Shown piece after piece: positions 19,640-29,584 of a DNA stretch of 64,000 bases; position 1 is the first letter of the stretch; the number at the start of each line of letters is the position of its first letter. The translations under genes and the position numbers were made by a program. The notes beneath the pieces were generated by a model that was given only the letters and a program-made list of their open reading frames with translations, was not told the DNA's origin and searched no databases. Origin of the DNA: Conidiobolus coronatus NRRL 28638 (lineage: Eukaryota > Entomophthoromycota > Entomophthoromycetes > Entomophthorales > Conidiobolaceae); assembly GCA_001566745.1 (NCBI GenBank), contig KQ964440.1, forward strand, positions 7,212 to 71,211, read 5' to 3'.

Positions 19640-20332
19640 ATTAAAACTGTTCTAAGGCTCACGGTCTTTCCTTCAAATCCAAGTACACCGTTACTCCTGG
19701 TTCCGAACAAGTTCGTGCCACTATTGAACGTGATGGTCAAATGAAGACTTTCACTGAAGCTGCAGCTTTGCTGCATATATGAATTTACTCCGTAAATTCA
19801 GCTGGTGGTGTTGTCTTGGCCAACGCTTGTGGTCCTTGTATTGGTCAATGGGATCGTCAAGATGTCCCCAAGGGTGTTAAGAACTCTATCATTACCTCTT
19901 ACAACCGTAACTCCACTGGTCGTAATGACGGTAACCCTGCCACTCACGCTTTCGTTGCTTCTCCAGAACTCGTCACTGCCTTAGCTATCTCTGGTGATTT
20001 AACTTTCAACCCCATCACTGACACTTTGAAGGGTGCTGATGGTAAGGATCCCACTGATCACATTTCAATGGCTGGTCCTTGGTGACGAAAACTACGGTGA
20101 AGGTTCTTCTCGAGAGCATGCTGCTTTAGAAGTTATACACTTAGGTGGTGTTGCTGTCATTGTCAAGTCTTTCGCTCGTATTCACGAAACCAATCTTAAG
20201 AAGCAAGGTATGCTTCCTTTGACTTTCGCCAACCCTGCTGATTACGATAAGATCGACCCCTCTGATCGTATCACCATTGAAGGTGTTGCCAGTCTTTCTC
20301 CTGGTAAGCCCCTCAACCTCAAGGTAATTTAG
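19640..20332 (+). pseudogene. ACO1: Mitochondrial aconitase pseudogene
   Basis: The fragment begins with KAHGLSFKSKYTVTPGSEQV and continues to [15 protein letters not shown] (the Cys-containing Fe-S motif). It goes on through [43 protein letters not shown] and [18 protein letters not shown] to a stop after about LNLKVI. Relative to aconitase, the N-terminal half and the stretch between ISMAGPW and GDENYGEG are missing. The frame changes at that join near 20085, and a stop lies in a scrambled patch around 19780. The retained codons are of the optimised kind expected of a highly expressed gene, so the loss looks recent. It is a partial, internally deleted duplicate of a TCA-cycle gene. Confidence 0.93.
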
Positions 20333-20579
20333 CTTAAATCTTTTATTTTATTAAAAATCGTTTATATAATCTTTTTTCTGTTGTTGCTACTATCTGAGTT
20401 GGATTTGATTTGGTGGTTTCCTAACTTTCCAACTATATTGGTATCTAAAGCTTGTTGTTTGCAATTTCATCTGAAGGTTCTATTTTACTATTCAAACTTT
20501 CAGACATTTCATTAAAGCTGGGGATCATGTTGAACATACTATTGAGCCAAATAAAACTGTTGAGCTCTATAGATTTTTT

Positions 20580-22440
20580 TTACCGTTTCCATTACTAGTA
20601 CCACCATTTGAATCATTAGTAGTTGAAGATTTAGCAGTTATTATTAGAGATAGTAGAGAAATTCAATGAGTTACCATTATTATTGACCTTCTTAGAATTC
20701 AAATAAACACTAAATAAAGCATCTAAGGCAGTAGCTGTTGACCAAGCTTGAGAAGCATAAGAATCCCTGCAATAATTACCATTTGAATTGGTAAGTTCAG
20801 GGATCCCCGCGAATAAAGAGTATAATAATTCATCCTTGAAACCGACAAATCTTTCTTGAATTTCATGAATTAATAGGGAGGGAGGGAATTGTTGTGAAGC
20901 GAATTGAGAGCGGAAGTGATAAGCTGCCATTAAGAAATAACCTAAACACCATCCCCATTCCGGTTCTTGGTGTTAATTGAATCCTTTAGCTATGAAACGA
21001 TCTTCTGAATCATTCGAATTATCATAGTCACCTCTATAATTAGAATCTTTAGGATCTAAAGTTTTCATTCCTTTTGGAGCAACAAGTACTTTTTCAGCTA
21101 TCTCAATTGCTCCAAGGGCTCTTGAAGGTGTAAATAGTTCTGGTGCTACTGTCATTGCAACTAAGAAATTGGGGCGTAATTGATAATCTGTAAATTTATG
21201 CTCACTACCCAATACATCTTTATAAATTCCTCCTCTGTGAATTAACTCAGGATCTACCTTAAATTTGCCATATTCTGACTTATCATTAGGGATGTAGAAC
21301 CATTTTTCAAAATTAGTTTGTAATAATTGATCCCACTCAGAATAAGATAAAACCTCACCTTTATTATTCTTAACTCCATCAAAATTAAAGTACTTAGTAT
21401 TACTAATCTCACTTAACCAGTTAAGAGTAGATTTTAACATACCAATGATTTCAATAGGAGCACCATCTCTAGGACTTGCAGGTACCCCCATAGTTCCTGC
21501 TTTAACGCTTTCTCCCATTTTATCCATCCAACTACCACAGTTAGAAGTATTACCACCGAATAAGAAGCCTGTATTTGGGTCGAATCTGATTTTAATATTG
21601 AAAGCTTTATCTGTCATATGATTATCTAATCTAGAGCCTGCATTCCATTCCCTAAATTCAATACCGTTAAACTGTCTATTCATAATAGTTTGAATTATCT
21701 CAGCTAAGGTCACAACTTCAGAATAAGCCTTAGGTTTGTTAAATTCTACAATAATCTTGTAATGATTGAAGATACCACCAAACAGAATCCCTTGAATTAT
21801 ACCTAGGCAATCTAATACTACCTAATAAATTAGTAATTAATCCATGTTTTAAGGAACTTGCAAATGCTAGTAAATGATCCCTTGCTCCCTCAAAATTACC
21901 AGTTGTTAGGAAGAGACCTCGTAAACTAATGAAAGTGTCACGACCCCAACATCTCATATATTGGGAGGATAAATGAGGTAAACCAGCTGCTAACCCTGGA
22001 ATTAATGTGGTAGGGTTTAAACTAGAAGATTTTAGCAAACCCCTTAATAAAATTATCGCCTTGTTGAACAAATTGATTCATCCTTGACCATGCCAATTTG
22101 ATACTACTTTCATACAAATTAAAGTACTTTGGAATTAAGAAATTAGGGAATAATTTAACTAATTCAAATTAATCTTGTAAACCGCAGTAAGGTAAATTAC
22201 TAAAATTAGGAATATCATAAGTTCCGCGATCATATCCTAATAAATCCCTTTCTTATGAGTCTATTCTATAAAGTAAAAAGCTCAAGCTGTTAAAGTCTAA
22301 ATCTTGCACTGCATGATCATTTCCCTTCCCTATTTTACTTACTAAATCCTTTAAAGTGACAGCTGGTAATCCTTCCAACTCTTCGGTACTCTTAAATCAA
22401 ACCCTTTAAACTTATTTTCATCCTCGACAACTAATTTATA
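20580..22440 (-). pseudogene. GDB1: Glycogen debranching enzyme pseudogene (C-terminal part)
   Basis: The minus strand encodes the glucosidase half of the debranching enzyme: [96 protein letters not shown] and MKTLDPKDSNYRGDYDN. It then reaches AKGFN, a stop, HQEPEWGW, and QAWSTATALDALFSVY. Breaks seen are a frame change near 21739, the stop near 20972 inside the GFNYHQGPEW motif, and further damage beyond 22071. The N-terminal glucanotransferase half is absent. An intact glycogenin gene lies at 36153-37616, so the pathway operates, and this is presumably a spare copy. Confidence 0.93.
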
Positions 22441-22469
22441 CCCTGCAACCACCTCAATACTTGATTATC

Positions 22470-22523
22470 GACAATTTAACAACATTTGATTTAAAACTCT
22501 CCTTGCCACCCAAAATTAAATTT
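22470..22523. repeat. 54-bp dispersed repeat, copy 2
   Basis: 53 of 54 bases match the copy at 18708-18761. It ends 3 bp before the ATG of the DUF4246 gene and could therefore act as its leader or promoter. It is also open in frame with that gene (reads DNLTTFDLKLSLPPKIKF), so an upstream coding exon cannot be excluded. Confidence 0.85.
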
Positions 22524-22526
22524 AAA

Positions 22527-23795
22527 ATGGTTAATACTATAAAAATACTTAATATAATAAATATGCTACAACATTTAAGAGCTGTTACTGAAATAAAAAT
22601 ATATAAAATTATAGAATCAATAGTTCAAAAAGAAGATTGGATAAATAAAATATTGGATAAAAATATTGTTGATAAATGGCGTACGGAATCGGATGCTTCA
22701 CAACTTCAAATGGAATACATTATTGATTATCTTAAGTGGGTGAGTTCAAAAGTAGTACTGCCAACATGTATACGTGGAGTATGGTCAAAAACAACAAACA
22801 TGGATCATTCTCAACTTTCAGACATTAAAGCTATGTTTCATGATATACAACCAAATACAAATGGACAAGTTATAAATATTATTCATCCTTCACTTTATCC
22901 AATTGTAAGTGGAATTACTAAGCGTAAAGATGGGTCAGAAATTTTATTAACTGATAGCGATTTTCAGTGGTTACCTGCTGAATTTTATGTTGCTGAAGAT
23001 ATAGAAATTAAAACATATATTAACAATTTATACATGGGAGATATTCAATCATATTCAACAATATCAAAAGTATTTAAAGAATTCATTCCACTATTCAATG
23101 AAGTGCTGAGTGAAAATCATCAAGTATGTCATGATTTGAATGACGAAGATTTTCATGAATGGGATAGTGATGGTTATAAATATTACATTACACCTTGTCC
23201 TAAATATGACTATAATAATACAGATAGCAATTATGATCATAACTATGATATGGCTATGGAAGAGTGGAAAGATAATGTAAGCTTTTACTCGGTGGAACCT
23301 GAGCCGTTTGAATCGTATGAAACTGTAAATTTGTATAATAAAAGTTTGCAAGTAATAGTTAAAATGTCAAACATATATTTAACTCCAGAAAAACCGACTT
23401 GGGAATCGGGTAAATGGCATATTGAGGGAACAACTAATGAAAATATTATTGCATTTCCAAATAATCTTCAACATAAGCTTGATTCATTTTCACTTGATGA
23501 TCCTACTAAACCAGGTCATAGAAAAATAATTGCATTCTTTTTAGTTGATCCTGAAAATCGTATAATATCAAGTAAAGATGTTTCTTATCAACAAGAAGAA
23601 TTTATTATTCGTGATCTACATTTACTTCCAAATAAACTGAATCCTGACATACACCACGATATACTTAAATACTCTAACTGCATGTCAATTGACAAAGCTA
23701 TTCAGCACAGAGATCTGTTAATTGAAGAACGAAAAGTTGTTTTATCAGAAGAAGATCCATATTTCGAAAATGAGTATTCGTTATGTGAACATTAA
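22527..23795 (+). CDS. DUF4246 family protein (2OG-Fe(II) dioxygenase-like), shortened
   Basis: The 422-residue ORF matches fungal DUF4246. It has LYNKSLQVIVKMSNIYLTPE, then SGKWHIEGTTNENI, then IAFPNNLQHKLDSFSLDDPT, KPGHRKIIAFFLVDPENRII and S-KDVSYQQ. In the family, WH-EG--NE and LQHR carry the likely iron ligands. They are normally separated by about 60 residues (a YYYDSEN-type block) that are missing here without loss of frame. The jelly-roll core is therefore shortened and activity is doubtful. The N-terminal half (helical, with DNEEDFHEWD-like acidic stretches) is present. The ATG at 22527 sits in AAAATGG context. The frame continues 22 codons upstream without ATG through the 54-bp repeat. 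Confidence 0.85.
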   Translation: MVNTIKILNIINMLQHLRAVTEIKIYKIIESIVQKEDWINKILDKNIVDKWRTESDASQLQMEYIIDYLKWVSSKVVLPTCIRGVWSKTTNMDHSQLSDIKAMFHDIQPNTNGQVINIIHPSLYPIVSGITKRKDGSEILLTDSDFQWLPAEFYVAEDIEIKTYINNLYMGDIQSYSTISKVFKEFIPLFNEVLSENHQVCHDLNDEDFHEWDSDGYKYYITPCPKYDYNNTDSNYDHNYDMAMEEWKDNVSFYSVEPEPFESYETVNLYNKSLQVIVKMSNIYLTPEKPTWESGKWHIEGTTNENIIAFPNNLQHKLDSFSLDDPTKPGHRKIIAFFLVDPENRIISSKDVSYQQEEFIIRDLHLLPNKLNPDIHHDILKYSNCMSIDKAIQHRDLLIEERKVVLSEEDPYFENEYSLCEH

Positions 23796-24016
23796 AAGCC
23801 TTACAACTTTTATTAATTGATTAACACTTTATAAATCAAAAAATTTAGGCTCTCACCCGCATGATCATAGATGCTGTAACAAATACCCTAATCATCTCAA
23901 TGCTCTTAATATGCATTATTTATTGTTATTTTTAATAGTATGGATAGCATAGTCAATTTCATCTATGATAACATCAAGCTCATTAAAGTTTAATATCATA
24001 TGTCTGACTAGTTTGG

Positions 24017-24790
24017 TTAGAGATCTAGACCACATTGAATTGCTTCTTTGTACACCGATGCCACGAATGTAAAGTGAATCGTCCCATAACGCAGTATGAA
24101 TGACTTTAATTTCTTCTCAAACTCCATGTTGATGCTTGTTTCCTCACACACTCTGCGTATGATGACATTGACTGAGATTGCATCACCCTCAACCACACAT
24201 GAATCAGTGTCGCCATATATCACATTCATCTTGAATTCATCCTGTATGATCTTGATAGCTGTTGGCAACAGTTCACGACCAACTCTTGTGACCGTTGCTG
24301 CATTGTATGGAATATACAACAACCCAGGTGCACCAAATGCCCCATACACCGAGTTGGCTAAGATCTTGTAACATCACTGTCTTTTGCCCAGCACATTTAA
24401 TTGGATGGAATCCTTTTCACTCTTCATCAACTTCTTGGTATTTGTCCTATGTATTTGTCCTATCATCTAGCAAAGTTCTGATTAAGTTAGGTATTGTTAA
24501 CTGTTCACTATAACATAAGTTCTCTCTTATAATAATGTTAGAGTACAATAAGTTAAACAGCATTATGGGCAACTTTGCATCTTGAATACAATACTCTTTG
24601 ATGGTGTCATGACATTGCGTTCATAACATATCTTTATGTCTTTCTATGATAAGTCAATCTTGTTTTCACTAATTGAAAAGCGATTCCATACATCTTTTAA
24701 TTTGTACGACTTTATTTCAGAACCAATTAATGTATGTACCAAATCATCACCTGCTGGATACATCATCTTGTTGGATTTTATTTCGAAATC
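24017..24790 (-). pseudogene. Fossil of a family B DNA polymerase (large DNA virus / selfish-element type)
   Basis: The clearest part encodes YGAFGAPGLLYIPYNAA, then VTRVGRELLPTAIKIIQ, and the polymerase motif C NVIYGDTDSCVVEG. Weaker remnants of the region before motif B lie to the right, up to about 24790. Only the palm/fingers part of a polymerase normally 900 or more residues long remains. It is broken several times and appears old. It could derive from a giant-virus-like genome (with the D5-type and RPB2-like remnants), a Polinton-type element or a linear plasmid. The fragment alone does not decide. Confidence 0.85.
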
Positions 24791-24800
24791 TAGTTGAGTT

Positions 24801-25549
24801 TTAGGATATTGTTAAGAACAACACTTGTTGGGAGTCCGCCCAGGTTTGGGTAGCATTACCGGATTGTTCCCATTCACCATCAGCCCAAGAGGAACCAGCG
24901 GCAACTTGGGCTTCCTTTTCAGCTTCTTCAGGGTCACGGTAGAAGAAGAGATCGACCATAACTTCCCAAGCGTCTTCACGGGAGATGGTACCGCGGAGAC
25001 GGAGGATTTCACGGGCTAATAACCAGTAAACTAAACCGATGGAGTGCTTACCCTTGTTGTTACAGGGGATAGCAACATCGACGTACTTAAGGTTAGCATC
25101 AACGTCAGCAAGAGCAATGACGGGGACGTTAACGTAGGAAGATTCGATGATGGGTTGGAAATCGGTTAAGGGATCAGTAACGATGATTAAACGGGGTTCT
25201 TTGAAAGAGCGGGTGATGTAATTGGTGAAGGTACCGGGGTGAAACGACCGGCAATAGCTTGACAACCAGTGAAATGGGCAAACTTGTGGGCGGCACGTTG
25301 ACCGTATTGACGGGCAGAGATGACAACAACATCTTCGGGGGTTTCAATACCGGCGATGATACGGGCAGCTAAAACAATCTTTTCCCAGGTCTTACCGAGG
25401 TTGATAAGGTTAACACCATCAGCACGACGCTTGTAGGCGTAAGGGGTCATGGAAGTTTGGGCATTCTTAGCACCAATGTGGGATTGGGCAGCTAAAAGAA
25501 GCTTGATATCTTCTTGGGTAGCGTTCATAACAGCGGGCAAATTAGACAT
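24801..25549 (-). pseudogene. RPS0: 40S ribosomal protein uS2 (S0/RPSA) pseudogene
   Basis: The ATG at 25549 opens a normal uS2 protein: [20 protein letters not shown], then [21 protein letters not shown] one-base loss in a CCCC run at about 25239-25243 shifts frame. The second frame continues [20 protein letters not shown], then [20 protein letters not shown], then [20 protein letters not shown] and [18 protein letters not shown]. The tail diverges after AQTWADSQQ instead of finishing normally. Codon use is strongly optimised, so either this is a very recent partial copy or the single-base loss is a sequence error. The replaced C-terminus favours a real pseudogene. Confidence 0.93.
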
Positions 25550-25777
25550 TCTGACGAAAGTGATTATGGGACGACAGCAAAAGTGAGTCTAAGTATAGTC
25601 CTGGCACGAGGCAAGAAAGGTCATCTTCAAAATCACTCTGACTATTGATTGTTTGCAACCACTCAAAAATTAATTCCTCAAATAAACTCCACACATTATT
25701 TATATCTCTATCTTCTTCTTTTAAAGCTAAATAAGATAAATACTCTTTCAATACATCATTCAAACTACTGAAGAAGG
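25550..25777 (-). other. Coding-like fragment, unidentified
   Basis: The minus frame reads LNDVLKEYLSYLALKEEDRD, then LFEELIFEWLQTINSQSDFE: acidic, helical and protein-like, but with no ATG and no family recognised. It is sandwiched between the uS2 start and the PEPCK fragment. Confidence 0.3.
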
Positions 25778-25935
25778 GAATCTTCACAGTTCCGCCAACG
25801 AAGGCCCTGATGGTGATGTCTCATTATTCTTTGGTTAATCAACACTGGTTGGAACGGTGGTGAACTTAATGACGCTGAATACGTTTTCAGTCCCGTCTTC
25901 GATCTTCAGATTCCCGCCAAGGCCTTTTATAAACG
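25778..25935 (+). pseudogene. PCK1: ATP-dependent PEP carboxykinase, three spliced-together scraps
   Basis: The plus strand reads SSANEGPDGDVSLFFG, the stretch that in PEPCK immediately precedes the LSGTGKTTL P-loop. It then jumps to LINTGWNGG (from over 100 residues downstream in the enzyme) and then to ELNDAEYVFSPVFDLQIPAK (near the C-terminus). The P-loop and metal-binding region are deleted, and the frame changes at the first join. Only about 50 of about 550 residues survive. The order matches the parent gene, so this is one copy with two large internal deletions rather than independent insertions. Confidence 0.8.
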
Positions 25936-26815
25936 AAAAACCCTTTTTATTTACATCATTATCAACAAAAGTTAGTGGTGTTAAAACAGCTCATAAGAAG
26001 AATATATTCCAGATTCATCAATTTTACGCTCAAGTTTCTCAAGTGTTTGTATTCCATCTCAAAGATCCTGAAAAAGAAGCATCGTACAATTTGGATCGAA
26101 CTGTTTATAGAACTAGTAAGATGAAATGTACCAAATGTAGAATGATCGGAGCTACTGTGGGCTGTTTTAACTCTAAATATCCAAAACTATTTTTACAAGG
26201 GTACACCTTCTATTGTCCTAAACATGAGGCAATGCAGAATAAGAAACAAAGCTATGAGGAGTATTACCATTGTGATTACTGCAAAAGCAGCTTGCCAAGC
26301 TTGCATTGAAGAAAACTTTTTTTCAGGCTTCTACCTTTGTACTGAATGTTTTACACATAAACTTCGGTCAATTAAACATAAGCATAAAACCAATAGGTAT
26401 ATTAGACGAGTTGCCAAATATACATTGCTCTTACTGCTGGTCAACAACTTCGACAATTTGGCGAAGAGGTTACATGGGAGTGTTACTGTGCTCAACTTGC
26501 TTTATGAACACTTCAATAGATAAAAAATTGGCCACATCGTCGAATAATAACGAATTCATTGAAGTAAAGCAAGATCCCGAAGAAGTCATAATTGATGTAG
26601 TGAATGATTTACCATGGCCACCAGTGCAGCAAGATAAATTTGGTTACCGTGGAGATCATGAGCATTATATTCATCAACCTTATCACACAAGAAAATTACC
26701 TCAGTTAAACTGCTTAAAAAATGATTCAAGTCAAATTAGCGAAAAATCTATAGTTGCTAATAAAGCAATTCACTTGGAAACTTACGGACCAACAATATTA
26801 CAAGGAGAGTATTAA
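25936..26815 (+). pseudogene. ePHD plus GATA-type zinc-finger protein (Snt2-like), damaged
   Basis: First comes an extended-PHD-like half: CTKCRMIGATVGCF, then YTFYCPKHEAM. The usual YHLPCA ligand stretch between these two parts is missing. Then a first CxxC finger begins at YHCDYCKSSLPSL, with its second half FYLCTECF in another frame. A second, complete GATA-like finger follows: CSYCWSTTSTIWRRGYMG...CSTC. The C-terminal tail of about 100 residues is acidic. ePHD with GATA fingers resembles chromatin proteins of the Snt2/Ecm5 type, which bind histone tails in Rpd3/Lid2-type complexes. The frame change near 26300 and the internal loss indicate a non-functional copy. Confidence 0.6.
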
Positions 26816-26817
26816 AA

Positions 26818-27115
26818 ATGGGTGGAAGATGTACGCTAGGAATCGGCCATAACAGAGACCAATGTTTCTATCAACCAGTTTCATTTGAACTTTTATTATT
26901 ACGCTAAGGAAAACACCTATTTCAAGATCGTGACATATGGTGGGGTATAGAACAAAACTTTGACAAATCCCAGACTGCCCAATTGAACGTAAATCGGTAA
27001 TTATGGGCTCAGTTTGGGTATTTAGAGCTAATCCCAAATATACCTTCTCAGGTCTATGCGTATCGAGAATGGTTGAAAGATTTGGTAGAAATAATACTAA
27101 CCGGGAAGAAGTAAT
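26818..27115 (+). other. Decayed coding stretch
   Basis: Plus-strand pieces read GKHLFQDRDIWWGIEQNFD and AQFGYLELIPNIPSQVYAYR, separated by stops. The pieces are protein-like, but the family is not recognised. Confidence 0.3.
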
Positions 27116-27405
27116 TTGACTGATTATTATTAGAATTAAGAGTTAAAGTGTCCAGTTGGACTTTATCAAAATAAATTGGCAATATTCGTACGCTTTGTAG
27201 GTGAAAATATCAAATGTTCAGCGAATCGCATATTGTTTTATTTTATAGGTAATATATAAAAACTAAATTAATATTACCTTTAAATACTTTCAATTTCCCG
27301 GGATTGAGATTACTGTAATTCTTTAAAATTATTTCTTTGGACTGGGCTAGAAATTGTTATTATTGTTAGGAAAGGTAGGAGTAACTATTTTTGTATCACA
27401 ACCAT

Positions 27406-27927
27406 TTACAACCCCCGAATAAATTCCACCAACTCGGGTAGATCTGTAGTTAATTCTGGATAGTCCCAGCCTAAATTCTGCCGAGGCGCCATCCCTAAAC
27501 CAGCTTCATTTAGTTGGAAAACTTTTGCCCGCTGTTCGGTAATTAACATACCAGTTGGAAATTCACCAGCTACAACATATTTAGCTAGCTGTCGGACACA
27601 TTTTTCATAACCTTGTTTGTGTAAATGTGTTTCAGTCTTACATTCAATAACTAAAACAGGTATTTCGTATTTGTCATCTCTATCTTGGGAAATTCTAATG
27701 ATAGGCGTCTCATCTTGAAATATAGCTTTATCGGCTTTTTTGAGGCGAAGAAATTGTGGGACTATTCCCCCTAAGCTAGCCATGATTATTTCATCTTTGA
27801 CAGAATAACCATTTATCCAAGTTTTCTCTGCCAATTCTAGCATGGCGTTTACTACATTAGTGATATCAGTCTCGTATAAATTAGCACTATTACGATAAAT
27901 GTGTATTTTGTTGATTAGCCTATCCAT
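27406..27927 (-). CDS. PD-(D/E)XK nuclease-like protein resembling HsdR N-terminal domain
   Basis: A 173-residue ORF from the ATG at 27927. After an N-terminal helical part with LYETDITNVVNAMLELAEK comes a beta-hairpin ending IPVLVIECKTETHLHKQGY (Glu95-Cys-Lys97). Then comes an alpha-helix VRQLAKYVVAG and a strand GMLITEQRAKVFQLN. The E-x-K after a hydrophobic strand, followed by a helix with Gln and Tyr, is the layout of type I restriction R-subunit N-terminal nucleases and related stand-alone domains. The family is bacterial-looking, so horizontal transfer is possible. It has no helicase part. The ORF looks intact. Confidence 0.6.
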   Translation of the reverse strand: MDRLINKIHIYRNSANLYETDITNVVNAMLELAEKTWINGYSVKDEIIMASLGGIVPQFLRLKKADKAIFQDETPIIRISQDRDDKYEIPVLVIECKTETHLHKQGYEKCVRQLAKYVVAGEFPTGMLITEQRAKVFQLNEAGLGMAPRQNLGWDYPELTTDLPELVEFIRGL

Positions 27928-28038
27928 TATAAAAATACATTGGATAAAAAGTAATTTCAATTTTATAGTTTGGAAACTTTTATTGTGTCGTTAAATCTAG
28001 TTTAACCCATCTTAACCCCTCTCAAGGCAATTTCTTTA

Positions 28039-28419
28039 GCTTGGGCCTTCATTAATTTCAACTACTTCATCACAGTCAGCCAAGTATAATTCTTCCAACT
28101 CATTTACAGTTACTTCCATAATGGCGTCACAAAGCATATGGTGAATGGAAATGAAGAAAAAGGTACGATCTTGGAAGATTTGAACGTGCATATTCAAGGG
28201 AGGGGTCTTGTAGTCGAACATACGGTGATCAATGGTGCTTTGGGACAAATCAACTGGTGGAAGAGTCTCCCTTATTTGCTGACAATCTTTGACAAAGGTT
28301 AAAAGTTGGTTTAAATTGAAAAGGGCCAGAGTATATAGGTTATATAAGATACAAATTAGACGCGATAAATTTAAAAATATTAATGGCACATTTACCTTTG
28401 CGTAATGCTTAATTGCCAT
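28039..28419 (-). pseudogene. HXXXD acyltransferase fragment
   Basis: The frame contains PPLNMHVQIFQDRTFFFISI followed by HHMLCDA, the H-HxxxD acyltransferase motif environment. The region then becomes acidic and stops shortly after. The N-terminal part from about 28281 to 28395 looks like a possible intron (GTAAATG to TTGTCAG on the minus strand) preceded by MAIKHYAK. Only a small part of a normal protein of about 450 residues is present. It is a different subfamily from the intact enzyme at 31436-32863. Confidence 0.55.
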
Positions 28420-28599
28420 TGTTCAAAGATTCTAACAAAATCGCTAGGTCTTGATCTTTTATACCGTTAAGCTTAGGGGTTTTAGGAACTTGTTGGGTAT
28501 TGGCTTCGATCTCAAGCTTTTCCAGCTTCTTTGTCCAAGAACCATTACTGGCGTTATTCAATATCACCCAACCTGCCGTTGAAGTGTCTAAGCGTTATC

Positions 28600-29584
28600 C
28601 TGATCCAGAGTAAAGGTAAGAGTCGCATAAAAGTTGGGAGTAAAATAACCGGTAAAAAGATAATATCCCTATAACTTTACATTTATCTGGGTTATACAAA
28701 TCTATATCCTTGAGATGAGTTAGTGAGACTCTTTTTCTTGGGCCTCCAAATCTATGTTGCTGTTTGACGCGTCTACCTGTTTAGTCACTGTAATACTTCC
28801 GGAGGTAATGGAATAATCATCATAGAGTTGTTAAGGACATCAACTACTTCCTTCGACCTATTAACGTAATTAATGCTGGGGGATATAAACATGTAGCTGT
28901 TAAAAAAAGGGTATAATAGGCATGCTTTATGTATACAGCTCAAAAGTTTTACTAGAATCTTGTCGAGATAGGGTATATGGATTTGTTAAGCATCCCGATT
29001 GTATTTACGTAATCAAATCAAAGCTTCTTCCATACCTTAATTTATTCGCTACATAGAAATCGTGGTATGGTCTGTAGTGATATAACAAAACATATTTACT
29101 GCACCGTTCAACCATACTGAGTCCAATTATCAAAATCTAGTTAAGGCGAAACTGGAAGAAGTAAAAGGATACCGGTAAGAATGACACATATGATGACAAG
29201 ATAGACAAGATCTCAAATCATTGAAACAGCCAACATAGTCGTCTAAGTATGTATTATTTATAACCTTACAATAATATTATTTTTGAAATTTAAATTCTGT
29301 AAAACAAATCACCAATTCTCAAGATCTCGTACCTACTAATAGCGGGCCCCTTAGGGGTTTATATATATTTAAAAAGAGCGTATAAAATATAAGTTTGCAC
29401 GATTATTCAATAGGAAGCTTAGCACCTTCTGGGTTATCTCTTCTTTTTTGGATTTGGTAAGAGGTTTCAGCCCAGGGCGTGCTGCCCACCACGTTTGAAG
29501 TTACTGTATCTTTCCAACTTTGTTTGGTTTTCCTCAAACATGAAATGAATTACCCATCATGAACATTAAATGCACATTTAAATC
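28600..29584. other. About 1 kb without a supported gene
   Basis: AT-rich sequence. On the minus strand near 29400-29520 a short stretch reads TVTSNVVGSTPWAETSYQIQ and then KRRDNPEGAKLPIE before a stop. It could be the C-terminal exon of an unknown gene. Nothing else is seen. Confidence 0.35.

Noticed and set aside
28281-28395. Confident intron in the acyltransferase fragment.
   Set aside because: Donor and acceptor are plausible, but the upstream exon is too short and unfamiliar to prove splicing.
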